A DNA stretch of 56,249 bases from Breoghania sp. (lineage in GTDB: Bacteria > Pseudomonadota > Alphaproteobacteria > Rhizobiales > Stappiaceae): positions 1-56,249 of the forward strand of contig NZ_JASJAV010000006.1 in the NCBI RefSeq assembly GCF_030066895.1. The letters are read 5' to 3'. Position numbers and translations under genes: made by a program. The notes below the pieces were generated by a model. It saw nothing but the letters and a program-made list of their open reading frames with translations. It had not been told where the DNA came from and did no database searches. Shown here in pieces: positions 29,613 through 39,703 of this stretch (the first letter of the stretch is position 1; each line of letters begins with the position of its first letter).

Positions 29613-30913
29613 TGACCGATCTTGAAATCGGCCTCGTCGACATCGTCGCGCTGTTTGCGGCCATCCTGCTCGGCGTCAACGTCATGGTCGGCCCTCGGCG
29701 CGGTCGGCGCAGCGGGCCTTGCGGCAATCGTCGGCGTCAAGGGCGCCACGGCCATGCTCTCCACGGTGTTTTTCGACACCACTCACAGCTTCCATTTTTC
29801 CGTCATTCCGCTGTTCCTGCTGATGGGCTTCTTCGCCATGCGCGCCGGGCTCAGGGAGGATATGTTCAAGGTCACCAGCAAATGGCTGGGGAACCTCAAG
29901 GGCGGACTAGCCATCTCCACGACCATCGGTCGCGGCGGCCTTTGGATCGAGCGTGGGCAAGGCGACGGTCTTCACCAAGCTGGCTCTGCCGGAAATGTTG
30001 GCGCGCGGATACGACAAGAGCTTCGCATCGTCGTCCATCGCGATTGCCGGTACGCCGACGGTCGTGATCCCGCCGAGCGCGCTCGTCGTGGTCTACGGCA
30101 TCCTGACGGATTCCAGCATCGGCGGCCTGCTCATCGCCGGCATCATCCCGGGGCTGGTCTTCGCGGTCATCCTATGCCTGGCGACCTACATCACCGTTCT
30201 GCGCAAGCCGGAACTGACTCCGCCCGCCCACACGGACGCGACCTTCAAGGAGAAGGTCTATTCTCTCCGGCTGGCGGACCCGCTGGTCCTCGTGATCGTG
30301 TGCATCATCGCAGGCCTCTATCTCGGCATTTTCACGCCGACAGAAGCCGGCGACATCGGCGCAGGCCTGACGCTGATCCTCGCCATCATCCGTCAGCGCG
30401 GGATCAAGGGCGTCAGGCTAAGCGAAACGATGCTCGATACCATCCGCACCTCGGCGATGATCTTCGCGATCATCATCTGCGCGCTGGTGTTCTCCAAGTT
30501 CCTCGCCCTCAGCGGTGTCGCCAATACGCTGGGCACCTTTCTGACGACGCTCGACGTCAACCGCTGGGTCGTGGTCTTGATCATCGTCGGCATCTATCTG
30601 GTGCTCGGCATGATGATGGATGGCCCAGCCCTGCTGGCGATCACGCTGCCGATCACCCATCCGGTGATGATGAAGCTCGGCTTCGATCCGATCTGGTTCG
30701 GCGTGTTCGTGGTCCTGCTCGTCGAGATAGGAGCCGGTCACGCCTCCGGTGGGGATCAACTGCTTTGTCGTGCAGGCGGCATCAGAAGGGCGCGTGCGCC
30801 TGGAAGACGTGTTCCGCGGGCTCATTCCCTATGTGCTCGCCGGGTTCCTGATGCTGCTTATGCTGTGTCTGTTTCCGCAAATCGCTCTGTTCCTGCCGCA
30901 GACGATGAAGTGA
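29612..30913 (+). pseudogene. TRAP transporter large permease (DctM), three frameshifts
   Basis: Twelve-helix DctM channel subunit. Recognisable stretches: FHFSVIPLFLLMGFFAMRAG, VVIPPSALVVVYGILTDSSI, GIFTPTEAGDIGAG and VTPPVGINCFVVQA. Three one-base insertions, near 29686, 29943 and 30733, break the frame; their sum returns to the starting frame so the natural stop at 30911-30913 is in register. Corrected length about 432 residues, normal for DctM. Confidence 0.86.
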
Positions 30914-30922
30914 GGGACTGAC

Positions 30923-31589
30923 ATGAGCCTGAATGCTTCTCCGACCCGCGGGAGCGAACCGGATCTCGTTCCGCGGATCCTGCGCTCGACCCTGATGTCC
31001 CCCCTTCGGGCGAAAAGTGCGCATCGCAATGGATGTTCTCGGACTGTCGAAAAGTATCGAGATCGTCCCCGCCGATACCCGGGACGTGGACGATACGCTC
31101 CGGCTGCATAACCCGCTCGGCAATATGCCGTGCCTTCTGCTGGAAGACGGCACCGCGATTTACGACAGCCGGGTCATCCTGGAGTTTCTGGATGCCTGGA
31201 CGGGCCGGAACATCCTCATTCCGCGCGACCCGATGGAACGGGCACTTGCCCTGTCCCGGGCGCCCCTGGCCGACGGTATCGGCGATGCGGCACTCCTGAT
31301 GATCTACGAACATCGCTTCCGCGAGCCGGAGCAGGTCTCCGAGGTCTGGCTGAGCCATCAGCGCGGCAAGGTCGACCGGGGGTTTGCCGCCATCCGTGCC
31401 GATCTGCCCGATCCGAAAAAGACGGACATCGTCTCCATCAGTCTGGCCTGCGCGCTCGGCTATCTCGACTGGCGCAAGTCGGTGGAATGGCGCAGCCGTT
31501 TTCTTGATATCGCGGCCTGGCTTGAGGATTTCGCAGCCGCCGAACCTGCCTTCAACCGCACCCGTCGACCGGACGAGGCAAACACATGA
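30923..31589 (+). pseudogene. Glutathione S-transferase-like protein, frameshifted
   Basis: N-terminal thioredoxin fold (LRSTLMSPFGRKVRIAMDVLGL once corrected), NPLGNMPCLLLEDGTAIYDS for glutathione binding, and a helical C-terminal domain ending TRRPDEANT. A one-base C insertion in a C-run near 31001 breaks the frame just after the start of domain 1. Begins nine bases after dctM and its stop overlaps the next ATG by four bases, so it belongs to the TRAP operon. Likely handles a glutathione adduct or isomerisation step of the imported aromatic or dienoic acid. Confidence 0.83.
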
Positions 31590-32079
31590 CCCGCATCCCC
31601 CCCTCTCGACCAGGAAAATCTGAGCCCCCGTCAAAGGGAAGTCTACGAGGACATCGCCTTCGGCCCGCGCGGACGCGTGCGGGGCCCTCTGGCCGTCTGG
31701 CTCAACCGCCCCGACCTTTGCCGACAGAGCCCAGGCACTGGGGCGCTACTGTCGATACGACAGCAGTCTTCCCCAGCGCTTGTCGGAACTGGCGATCCTT
31801 GCGACCGCCCGCGTCTAGATGTCGGAATTCGAGTGGGCCGCCCACAAGCAGATCGCGCTCAAGGCCGGGATTTCGCAGAACATCGTTGAAGCGATCCGCA
31901 CCGGCCGCACGCCCGTCTTCACCGCAGCGGACGAGATCTATGCCGAAGCTGTCGAGGTGCTCAGATAGGACGCGGTCGTCGATCTGACGGGACTGCTCGG
32001 CTACTACACGCTGATTTCCATGACGATCAACGTGTTCCAGATACCGCCTCCCGACGGACTTGCTCCGGAACTCGAATAG
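31586..32079 (+). pseudogene. Carboxymuconolactone decarboxylase family protein, multiply disrupted
   Basis: CMD-fold protein of about 164 residues, with LSELAILATARVWMSEFEWAAH and LGYYTLISMTINVFQIPPP. Lesions: insertions near 31602 and 31715, in-frame TAG at 31816-31818 (family Trp) and in-frame TAG at 31966-31968. The stop lies at 32077-32079. The family usually decarboxylates or tautomerises ring-cleavage lactones, which fits the neighbouring lactonase-like amidohydrolase. Confidence 0.82.
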
Positions 32080-32117
32080 CGATTTCCGCTCCCATCGCGC
32101 ATTCGTACCGTTTTTAC

Positions 32118-33002
32118 ATGAGGCCAGCCTTGAACTCGGCTCCGATCACCTTTCATCCTGCCCCGCGCAAACCGTCCTTCGTCATGCCGAAGGACGCCTG
32201 CGATACCCATTGCCATGTCTTCGGAACGGCCGCGCGCTTCCCCTACTCCGCGCAGAGCAAACTGCAACCGGGCGATGCGCCCAAGGAGAAACTGTTTGCG
32301 CTTCACGACATGATCGGCATCGAGCGCTGTGTCGTGGTGCAGTCGGGCGTCCACGGCTTCGACAATGCGGTTTCCGCCGATGCGATTGCCGCTCGTCCCT
32401 GCAAGTATCTCGGTATTGCCCTGCTGCCCGCCGACGTTTCAGACGACGAGATCGCTCGGCATCACGACATGGGCTTTCGCGGCATCCGCTTCAATTACAT
32501 GGCGCACCTGACCGGCGGCGCCTCGATGGACGAGTTTCTGCGTCTCGCCGACCGCCTGGGGCGTTTCGGCTGGCACCTGCAGATCCACATGGACAACGAG
32601 CTGATCGCGGAAAAGGCGCCGGGACTGGCGAAGGCGAGCGTGCCGGTTGTGATCGATCATATCGGCCGCATCGACGCCTCTCTCGGCATGGATCAGGCGC
32701 CGTTCAACGCACTGCTCGGCCTGATGGAAAACGATCACATCCTGGTCAAGGTCTCAGGCTGCGAACGCGCCTCCCGCCAGAACCCGCCCTATGCCGACGC
32801 TGTGCCCTTCGCGCGCAAGCTGGTCGATGAATATCCCGACCGGGTGCTGTGGGGCACGGACTGGCCGCACCCGAATTTCCGCGCAGATCCGCCCGATGAC
32901 GGAGATCTGATGGATCTGATCCCTGAGATCGCGCCGACCGTGGAATTGCAGCAGGCGTTTCTGGTCGACAATCCGCTGCGTTTCTACAAGTTCGAGGCGT
33001 AA
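32118..33002 (+). CDS. Amidohydrolase, 2-pyrone-4,6-dicarboxylate lactonase (LigI)-like
   Basis: Intact 294-residue TIM-barrel amidohydrolase. The metal-site motif CDTHCHVFG, the FPYSAQSKLQPGDAP segment and the C-terminal GTDWPHPN aspartate motif match LigI and sulphomuconolactone/galactarolactone hydrolases. LigI opens 2-pyrone-4,6-dicarboxylate in protocatechuate 4,5-cleavage; related enzymes act on other lactones. Lies in the TRAP/CMD/SDR operon, 38 bp after the CMD gene, and is followed at once by the SDR with an AAGGAGG site. Confidence 0.87.
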   Translation: MRPALNSAPITFHPAPRKPSFVMPKDACDTHCHVFGTAARFPYSAQSKLQPGDAPKEKLFALHDMIGIERCVVVQSGVHGFDNAVSADAIAARPCKYLGIALLPADVSDDEIARHHDMGFRGIRFNYMAHLTGGASMDEFLRLADRLGRFGWHLQIHMDNELIAEKAPGLAKASVPVVIDHIGRIDASLGMDQAPFNALLGLMENDHILVKVSGCERASRQNPPYADAVPFARKLVDEYPDRVLWGTDWPHPNFRADPPDDGDLMDLIPEIAPTVELQQAFLVDNPLRFYKFEA

Positions 33003-33012
33003 GGAGGGCCCC

Positions 33013-33807
33013 GTGGCTGGAAGACTTCAGGACAAGGTTGCCATCGTCACCGGTGCCGGCTGTGTCGGTCCCGGTTGGGGGAATGGGTGAGCGGTCTCCG
33101 TCCGGTTCGCTGAGGAAGGCGCGAAAATCTTCGCAGTCGATCTCAATCCCGACGCGCTCAAGGAAACCAACGAGCGCACGGAAGCCGTCGGCGGAGAGAT
33201 CGTCGGCCATATCTGCGACATCACCGACGGAGATGCGGTTGCGGACATGGCGAAGGCCTGCGTCGCGCGTTTCGGCACGGTCGATATCCTGATCAACAAT
33301 GTCGGCGGTTCGGCCAAGGGCGGGCCGGTCGAAATGAGCGAGGAGATCTGGAACAAGCAGATCGACTTCAACCTGAAGAGCGTTTTCCTGACCTGCAAGA
33401 ACGTGCTGCCGATCATGGAAGCCAAGGGCAAGGGCGCCATCGTCAACACCTCCTCCACCTCCGGCCTGCGCTGGACCGGAGCGACGCAATCGGCCTATGC
33501 CGCGACCAAGGCGGGCGTGATCCAGTTCTCCGAGGTGGTGGCCGTCGAATATGCGACCAAGGGCGTGCGGGTGAACACAGTCGTCCCCGGCCAGTTGCAC
33601 ACGCCGATGGTCGAAGCCCGGCGTGCCGGGGGCGATGTCGATGCACTCCTGAAAACGCGCCTTGCCCGCATCCCGCTCGGCTTCATGGGCGACGGTCGCG
33701 ACACGGCCAACGCAGCCCTGTTCCTTGCCTCCGACGAAGCGCGCTTCATCACCGGCACGGAAATCGTCGTCGACAGCGGCATGACGGCTCACTGCGACCA
33801 GCCATAG
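33013..33807 (+). pseudogene. Short-chain dehydrogenase/reductase, one in-frame stop
   Basis: Classical SDR of about 264 residues: VAIVTGAG near the start, NNVGG, NTSS, catalytic YAATK and GMTAHCDQP end. The GTG at 33013 is the start because AAGGAGG precedes it and no ATG fits. An in-frame TGA at 33088-33090 lies right after GPGWGNG in the cofactor loop, most simply CGA to TGA (family GNGRA). Probably oxidises a hydroxyl intermediate of the operon's substrate. Confidence 0.85.
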
Positions 33808-34311
33808 CCAGGCGTCCGCCGTGGCCGCGCTCCGCCTTTCTTCTCGTCGCTCGTCTGGACGTAATTTGCCAGGCCGTGTCCTCCGGCGACTAGCTTTGCC
33901 CCGGCACGGCAGCTAGCCCTGACTGGATGAAAGTCTGGATCGTAGAGAAATGCCTTTGGACACAAACATGTTGATGGCCGCGCCAACGAGAATGACGGAA
34001 CAGCCGACAAAATACAATATATACAATTATTTTCTTCAAATAAGGCAGAACTGCGAAGAAATAATTCCGATCCAGAAGACATATTCACCTTCTGAAATAA
34101 ATTCAGCATCACTAGATCGGCCAAACCATGAGAAAGACCGAAAATTTTCTCAATATCTCATAAAAAATTATATAGTTAAAAATAACTATGAATGAGCAAC
34201 CTCAAGCATGTTGTGGATTTCGATGTCATATCGAGGCCGCATGGATTTCCGACACGCATCCCGCCTCTGCGTGAGAAGGAGAGGTCATGCCGGGTTCACG
34301 TCCCGTCGGGG
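33808..34311. other. AT-rich gene-free island
   Basis: Roughly 33950-34200 is strongly A+T rich (many AATATATAC and TAAAAAATTATATAG-like strings), unlike the GC-rich flanks. An 81-codon plus-strand frame at 33950-34195 exists but looks like a by-product of base composition: no ribosome site, no family resemblance. The island could be a foreign fragment or a remnant of lost genes. Confidence 0.5.
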
Positions 34312-34350
34312 GCGAGAAAACGGCCGGAACGGGGATCGCTCCCCATTCCG
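34312..34350 (-). terminator. Intrinsic terminator of the PatB-like gene
   Basis: Stem CGGAAcGGGGA with TCGC loop and TCCCCaTTCCG, one mismatch pair, spanning 34325-34350. On the minus strand it is followed by GCCGTTTTCTC. It lies eight bases after the stop codon of the aminotransferase gene. Confidence 0.65.
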
Positions 34351-34357
34351 GTCAGGT

Positions 34358-35504
34358 TCAGGCAAGAACCGTCTTCAATCGCGACAGCCCGTCGAGAAGC
34401 GTGCTGCGCGGACACGCCATATTCAGGCGGATGAACCCGTCTCCCGCGGTGCCGTAGGCGGAGCCCGTGTTGATCCGAATCCGTCCCTTCGTCTCCAGCT
34501 CCTGCGAGCTCTTGCCCAGCGATCAACAGTCGATCCAGGCGAGATAGGTCGCTTCCTGGTCGATCAGATGCAGATGGGACAGCTCATGGGCCAAGAAGTC
34601 GGCGACCGTCAGATAATTCTCGTGGACATAGGCGTTCAGCTCCTCCAGCCAGGGTTCGCCTTCGTTATAGGCGGCGATCGTCGCCTCCACCCCAAGCGGA
34701 TTGACGTTCGAGACCTCATGCACGTTCAGGGCCCTGTCGACGCGCGCCCTGAGATCGGGATCCGCGATGACGATATTGGCAAGCTGCAGGCCGGCAATGT
34801 TGAACGTCTTGCTCGCCGAATTGCAGGTAATCGAGCGGACATTGAATTCGGACCCTAGCGCGGCAAAGGCGCAGTGCTTGTGCCCCGGATGGACGAGGTC
34901 GCAATGGATCTCGTCGCTGATCACGGTCACGTCGTGGCGAAAGCAAATCTCGCCGAGCCGTCGCAGTTCCTCCTCGCTCCAAGACCGCCCGACAGGATTG
35001 TGCGGATTGCACAGAAGCAGCACACAGGCATCCGGTTCGGCCGCCTTGCGTTCCAGATCCTCGAAATCCATTTCGAAGTAACCGTCGCGGTTGATCAACG
35101 GGTTCTCGAAAGCCTCGCATTCCATGTTGCGGATCGAGGAGAAGAAGCAATTGTAGACCGGCGTCTGGACAATCACCTTGTCGCCGGGTTTGGTCAGCGC
35201 GCGCAGGATGGCCGAGATCGTGTGCACGACGCCCGTCGTGCACAGCACCCATTCGCGGCTCGATCGTGAGACCGTGGCGACGCTGGAACCAGCTCGCCAG
35301 CGCCTCGTAGAAGGCATCGGGAACGCGGGCATAGCCGAAGATACCGTGCGCAACGCGCCGCTGCAGCGCCTCGATGACGGCCGGGGCGGTGCGGAAATCC
35401 ATGTCCGCGACCCACATGGGCAGGTTTTCGGGATCGCCGGACACGTTCCATTTGAAGGAATCGGTGCCATGGCGGGGAATGACTGTGTCGAAAGCGTAGG
35501 TCAT
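34358..35504 (-). pseudogene. PatB/MalY-type C-S lyase (PLP aminotransferase fold), disrupted
   Basis: Cystathionine beta-lyase-like PLP enzyme of about 380 residues. N terminus HGTDSFKWN, then PMWVADMDF; the substrate/PLP region LLCNPHNPVGRSW and DEIHCDLV; the PLP lysine in SASKTFNIAGLQ. A one-base insertion near 35263 breaks the frame after LTIEP, and an in-frame TGA at 34520-34522 follows YLAWIDC, leaving GRIRINTGSAYG downstream in the same frame. Starts three bases after the DUF3737 stop, so they form one operon. Confidence 0.85.
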
Positions 35505-35507
35505 GCT

Positions 35508-36400
35508 TCAGGCTGCGTTGTGACGATCCGTTTCGATCTTGCAAAGGTTCGGATCGATACAGTTCTCGTCGATGCTGCGGGCATGGATCCGTCCCCCTCT
35601 CGGGTTCTTCACACTGGGGATCGCGGTGATCACATCCACCTGCACCGTCGAATATTTCGAAGGCGAGGTCGGTTTCGTCCATGCGGCAGTTTTCCATCAC
35701 GAATCCCGAGGCATAGCACAGGGGCTGCTCGCCGCGGACGGCGCAATTCACCAGTCGCAGATTTTTCGAATGCCAGCCGAGATATTCGCCGTCGAGAACG
35801 ACGTCATGGATGGTGACGTTTTGCGAGCCCCAGAAGGCATCCTTGGAGGAAATCTCGCTGTTGCGGATCACGATATTGCGGACATCCTGAAACGAGTAGT
35901 TGCCGGCGAGCTTCATTGCGTCGATCTCGATGTCGGCACCGTTCATGAAGACATAGTCCACACCGCTCAGATCCACATTGCGCAGGCGGACGTGATCGCA
36001 GTTCCACAGCGTTTCGGCCGCATTGGGGAAGGACGAATTCTCGATCGTGAGATGCGAGATGCACCGGAACATCTTCGGCGCCTCGACCCGGCAATCGCGC
36101 ATGGTGAGATTGCGCGCATACCAGATGGCGGCACGGGCGTAGACGGTGAAAAGACAATCCTCGATGGTCACGCATTTGCTGTGCCAGAAAGGGTACTTGC
36201 CCATGAATTCACAATTGCGTGCGCGAATGTCAGCACTGTGCTCGAATGTCAACACTGTGCTTCAGGGCGGATTCACCAGGATAGAAGCGGATATCCTCCA
36301 GTTCCGCATCTGTCAGCCCGAAAAGGGGGCGCTCGCCCTCGTAAAAGCGGTTGCGCAAACGGATCATGGTGTCGGCAGCATCGGACATCGAAAGGCTCAT
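35508..36400 (-). pseudogene. DUF3737 family protein, frameshifted
   Basis: Right-handed beta-helix-like repeat protein of unknown function, rich in rungs such as RARNCEFMGKYPFWHSK, NVDLSGVDYVFMNGADIEID and KLAGNYSFQDVRNIVIRNSE. The ATG at 36398-36400 gives MSLSMSDAADTM before IRLRNRFYEGERPL. Lesions: a one-base deletion near 36335, a 19-bp imperfect tandem duplication at 36224-36261, and a one-base insertion near 35650 that hides the natural C terminus (STVQVDVITAIPSVKNPRGG). Stop at 35508-35510, immediately before the C-S lyase gene. Confidence 0.84.
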
Positions 36401-36639
36401 TGCTCGGATGGATTGCCATTGCCGTCATCGGGCCGGAAACAAGCGGGCTCTCCGGCCACGGGAGACAAGGCCACCCGCCTCACTCGGGGCGCAGGCTCGG
36501 CAATCTGGAAAATCGTGAGAGCGGACCATAATCGCCGGGCCCCGGGCGGGGTATCGGCGCAAAATGACATGCCGGGCATGAACGCCACTCATGAATGACG
36601 TCCCCTCACCTCACCGGGTTAGTGCGGTCGCTGGCGTTC

Positions 36640-36990
36640 CTAGTCGGCTTTCTCGATCCTCAAGGGATATTCGCCGCGCACCAGCAACGGATCGACGGGA
36701 CCGTCCAGTCGCCCGAGCCGCACGAGGCCCGGAGCATAGCTGTAATCGCGATAGAAGAAGACGATGTCGCCCCAGGGCGCGTAGTAGCAGAAGTCCCCGG
36801 CGCGCCCGTCGGAGAAATGGCCGCTGCCGCCCAGTTCCAGCTTGCGCGGCGGATAGGCGATCTTCTCGTTGCTGGAATAGTCCTCGATGGACAGATCGAG
36901 CGGCAGAAGGGAGAAGAGATCCCGCGCCGGCCGACTGTCATTCAGTGTGACGGTGAATTCCTGATCTGCGAAGCGGCAGAGAATACGCAT
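36640..36990 (-). CDS. Cyclophilin-like fold protein
   Basis: Intact 116-residue protein of the cyclophilin-like superfamily: TVTLNDSRPARDLFSLLPL at the start and DFCYYAPWGDIVFFYRDYSY in the core, ending GPVDPLLVRGEYPLRIE. These small proteins resemble peptidyl-prolyl isomerase barrels but have no established enzymatic role. Lies upstream of and co-directional with DUF3737 and PatB, 239 bp away. Possible third member of that gene set. Confidence 0.78.
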   Translation of the reverse strand: MRILCRFADQEFTVTLNDSRPARDLFSLLPLDLSIEDYSSNEKIAYPPRKLELGGSGHFSDGRAGDFCYYAPWGDIVFFYRDYSYAPGLVRLGRLDGPVDPLLVRGEYPLRIEKAD

Positions 36991-37519
36991 CCGAACCTCG
37001 GTTTCCTGGGCCCAAAGCCCCTTCGGTGCAACAATGGGCGCCAGAGCGCTGCCCAGAACAAGACGGCGCGAACATCTGCCGCCTAACCTTGAAGGTTCCC
37101 CTCACCCCATTCTTGCGCGCCTCTTTTCGTGTGACATCACCCGAGACGACAGTGCCATTGTCGACACATCGGCAAACGGGACCGAGGCCGTCGGCTGGAT
37201 CCATTTCGCCGGACGTCGCAAACGCGGGAAGCGGCGAGGTTCCGGGTCGGGCACTCAGTTTTTTGCTCGCGGAGTGATGTAGATATTGGCGGGCGGGCAA
37301 CTATCCCTCGTGCGCCACTGCCATTGATGAGCGAGGTTCATCGATCAGGCGTTTGCGCAATCACGTTGCGGGATCCGCACAGCGCCGAGGCATCTTGCCC
37401 GCAGGCGAGACACCGCGACGGTTGGCAGGGCCCCGGGGTTCTGGCATACACGGGACCGACGCACCGGGGAGCCATATTCCCAAGGGCTTTCTTTTTTCGA
37501 TTCCAGTGAGACATCCCGA
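36991..37519. other. Gene-free stretch between divergent genes
   Basis: 529 bp between the cyclophilin-like gene (minus) and RNase D (plus). Several short frames exist on both strands but none resembles a protein family. No hairpin with T-run found. It must hold both promoters. Confidence 0.35.
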
Positions 37520-38140
37520 ATGACCATCCGCCTGCACAAGGGTGATTTGCCCTCTCTCGACGCCTATCCCGAGAAGGGCGCTGTTGCCGTCGACACCGAG
37601 ACGATGGGCCTGCAGCCGCATCGCGACCGGCTGTGCGTGGTGCAGCTGTCGCTGGGCGACGGGTCGGTCGACGTGGTGCAGATTGCCCAGAGCCAGACGG
37701 AAGCCCCCAATCTTGCGCGTCTTCTGAGCGATCCAGACCGGGTCAAGATCTTCCATTTCGCCCGCTTCGACATCGCTGCGCTGAAGAACGGTCTGGGGAT
37801 CGACACCAATCCGGTCTTCTGCACCAAGATCGCCTCCAAGCTGGTGCGCACCTATACCGATCGGCATGGCCTCAAGGATCTGGCGCGGGAACTCATCGGC
37901 GTGGAAATGTCCAAGCAGCAACAGAGCTCGGACTGGGGCGCCGAGGAGCTGAGCGAGGCGCAGCTCAACTATGCCGCGTCCGATGTGCTATATCTGCACG
38001 CGATGCGCAACGAGCTCGTGATCCGGCTGGAACGGGAAGGACGCACGGAGATCGCGCGGGCCTGCTACGAATTCCTGCCCACAAGGGCGGCGCTCGATCT
38101 TGCCGGGTGGTCCGAAGTCGATATCTTCGCCCATTCGTAA
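37520..38140 (+). CDS. rnd: Ribonuclease D family 3'-5' exonuclease
   Basis: Intact 206-residue DEDDy exonuclease domain without the C-terminal HRDC domain, the short form common in alphaproteobacteria. Exo I DTETMGL, exo II HFARFDIAAL, exo III YAASDVLYL are all present with their acidic residues and the tyrosine. Trims tRNA or other RNA 3' ends. Placed directly before lptC as in many rhizobial genomes. Confidence 0.9.
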   Translation: MTIRLHKGDLPSLDAYPEKGAVAVDTETMGLQPHRDRLCVVQLSLGDGSVDVVQIAQSQTEAPNLARLLSDPDRVKIFHFARFDIAALKNGLGIDTNPVFCTKIASKLVRTYTDRHGLKDLARELIGVEMSKQQQSSDWGAEELSEAQLNYAASDVLYLHAMRNELVIRLEREGRTEIARACYEFLPTRAALDLAGWSEVDIFAHS

Positions 38141-38277
38141 GGTCGGTTCGTGAGGCCCGGCACTCCGGTGCCATCTTGTCTTGTTCCCCTTGGCCGCGTT
38201 CGTCCGGTCACTTACGTTCTACAAGCGCCAGAATAAGGCCTATAAGGGTGCGCAAGCGTATTCCGTACCCACGCGAG

Positions 38278-39000
38278 ATGGATCAGCGAACGGACCAGAT
38301 CGGCCTGAACTCCGCTGAGGGAGTTGCCGCCGCCCAACCTTCCCGGCTCTGGAGTATGCAAAGCCCGGAACGGCGGGAGCGCGAGCGTCGTTCTGCGCGG
38401 CGCCATTCCACGCGCGTGCACTGGCTGAAGCGACTTCTGCCCGCCATCAGCGGACTGATCGTGCTGGGGGTCGTCGGCACGATGATGCTGCGCAACCTCC
38501 TGCCCGGGTTCGATATCGGCGCCGTCGACATCACGTCCGAAGGCATCGTCATGACCAATCCGGAGCTTTCCGGCCATGACGGTGACCGCTCCTACCGGGT
38601 GACCGCGAAGCGGGCGATCCAGAGCCTGATCAATCCAAAGATCATCAATCTGGAAGAAATCGATGCGCGGGTGAAACTGAGCCCCAAGGAATGGGTGGCG
38701 TTCACCGCGCCGCACGGCATCTATGACAGCGGTCGGGAACGGCTCAAGCTGTCGGATGGCATCAAGCTCGAATGGAGCCGCGGCTACCACGTCACGCTGA
38801 GTGGGGCGGAAGTCGACCTCAAGGACGGATCCATCCTGTCGGATGACACGATTCATGTGACATCCGATCAGGGAACCTTCAATGCCGGTCGGATCTCGGT
38901 TGCAGACAACGGCGAAAGCGTCCATTTTACGGACGGAGTAAAAATGACCCTTCACCCCGCCCGCATGAGCGACACGGCCAAAGAGGGAAAAGCCCGATGA
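38278..39000 (+). CDS. lptC: LPS export system protein LptC
   Basis: Intact 240-residue bitopic protein. One membrane helix (LLPAISGLIVLGVVGTMML) near residues 42-60 follows a basic cytoplasmic N terminus, then a periplasmic beta-jellyroll (MTNPELSGHDGDRSYRVTAK, FHTSDQGTFNAG-like tail). Links the inner-membrane LPS extractor to LptA. The ATG at 38278 is the first suitable start; the stop overlaps the lptA ATG by four bases. Confidence 0.9.
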   Translation: MDQRTDQIGLNSAEGVAAAQPSRLWSMQSPERRERERRSARRHSTRVHWLKRLLPAISGLIVLGVVGTMMLRNLLPGFDIGAVDITSEGIVMTNPELSGHDGDRSYRVTAKRAIQSLINPKIINLEEIDARVKLSPKEWVAFTAPHGIYDSGRERLKLSDGIKLEWSRGYHVTLSGAEVDLKDGSILSDDTIHVTSDQGTFNAGRISVADNGESVHFTDGVKMTLHPARMSDTAKEGKAR

Positions 39001-39551
39001 TCCGTATCCTGCCCATCGCAGGCATTCTGCTCGCTGCGGCTTTCGCACTCGTTCCACCCGCTGCCGCCCAGACCTTTTCCGACAGCTTCGCCGGTTTTGG
39101 ATCCAATGACCGCGAACCGATCCAAATCGAGGCGAAGGAACTCAACGTCCAGGACAAGGACCACACGGCGCTGTTCGTCGGCGACGTGGTGGTGCGCCAG
39201 GGCGATGCCACGCTGAAGACCCAGCGCCTGAAGATCTACTATGCGGGGTCGGCGGCGGGCCAGGCGGTGCAGAGCCGGATTTCGTGCATGGAGGCGAGCG
39301 GCACGGTGCTGATCTCTTCCAAGGACCAGGCGGTGACCGGCGACCATGCCTCCTTCGACATGAACCGCGAGGTGCTGGTGCTGTCCGGCAAGGAAGTGGT
39401 GCTGTCGCAGGGCCCGAACGTGGTCGTGGGCAGTCAGCTTACCGTGAACCTGAAGACCGGCACGGTCGATCTCGAAGCCCCGCGCAAGGGACGCGTGAAA
39501 GTCCTGATCACGCCCAACAACCTTCGGGACAAGAACGCGGGTACGAACTGA
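38997..39551 (+). CDS. lptA: LPS transport periplasmic protein LptA
   Basis: Intact 184-residue periplasmic protein with a signal peptide ending PPAAAQ. The OstA-like jellyroll is clear: IQIEAKELNVQDKDHTALFV, GDVVVRQGDATLKTQRLKIY and ASFDMNREVLVLSGKEVVLS. Bridges LPS across the periplasm. Translationally coupled to lptC and followed by lptB after 152 bp. Confidence 0.92.
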   Translation: MIRILPIAGILLAAAFALVPPAAAQTFSDSFAGFGSNDREPIQIEAKELNVQDKDHTALFVGDVVVRQGDATLKTQRLKIYYAGSAAGQAVQSRISCMEASGTVLISSKDQAVTGDHASFDMNREVLVLSGKEVVLSQGPNVVVGSQLTVNLKTGTVDLEAPRKGRVKVLITPNNLRDKNAGTN

Positions 39552-39703
39552 ATATCCGCCCATAATCTGCTCGAACCGGCGTGCAATCCGCTGCAGGACG
39601 TGCCTGTTGAATGTGCACAGCGTCTCGACAGGTTCGGACAAAGGCTTTACGAAAAGTCCTCCGGGCAGCCGCTACCGCCGGCCCCTGATCGAGACAAGAG
39701 CTC

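Noticed and set aside
9891..30913. Programmed ribosomal frameshifting
   Set aside because: Shifts occur in many unrelated genes, in both directions, without slippery heptamers or repeated downstream structures.
33950..34195. 81-codon plus-strand frame in the AT-rich island
   Set aside because: No ribosome site, no family match, and composition expected of non-coding AT-rich DNA.
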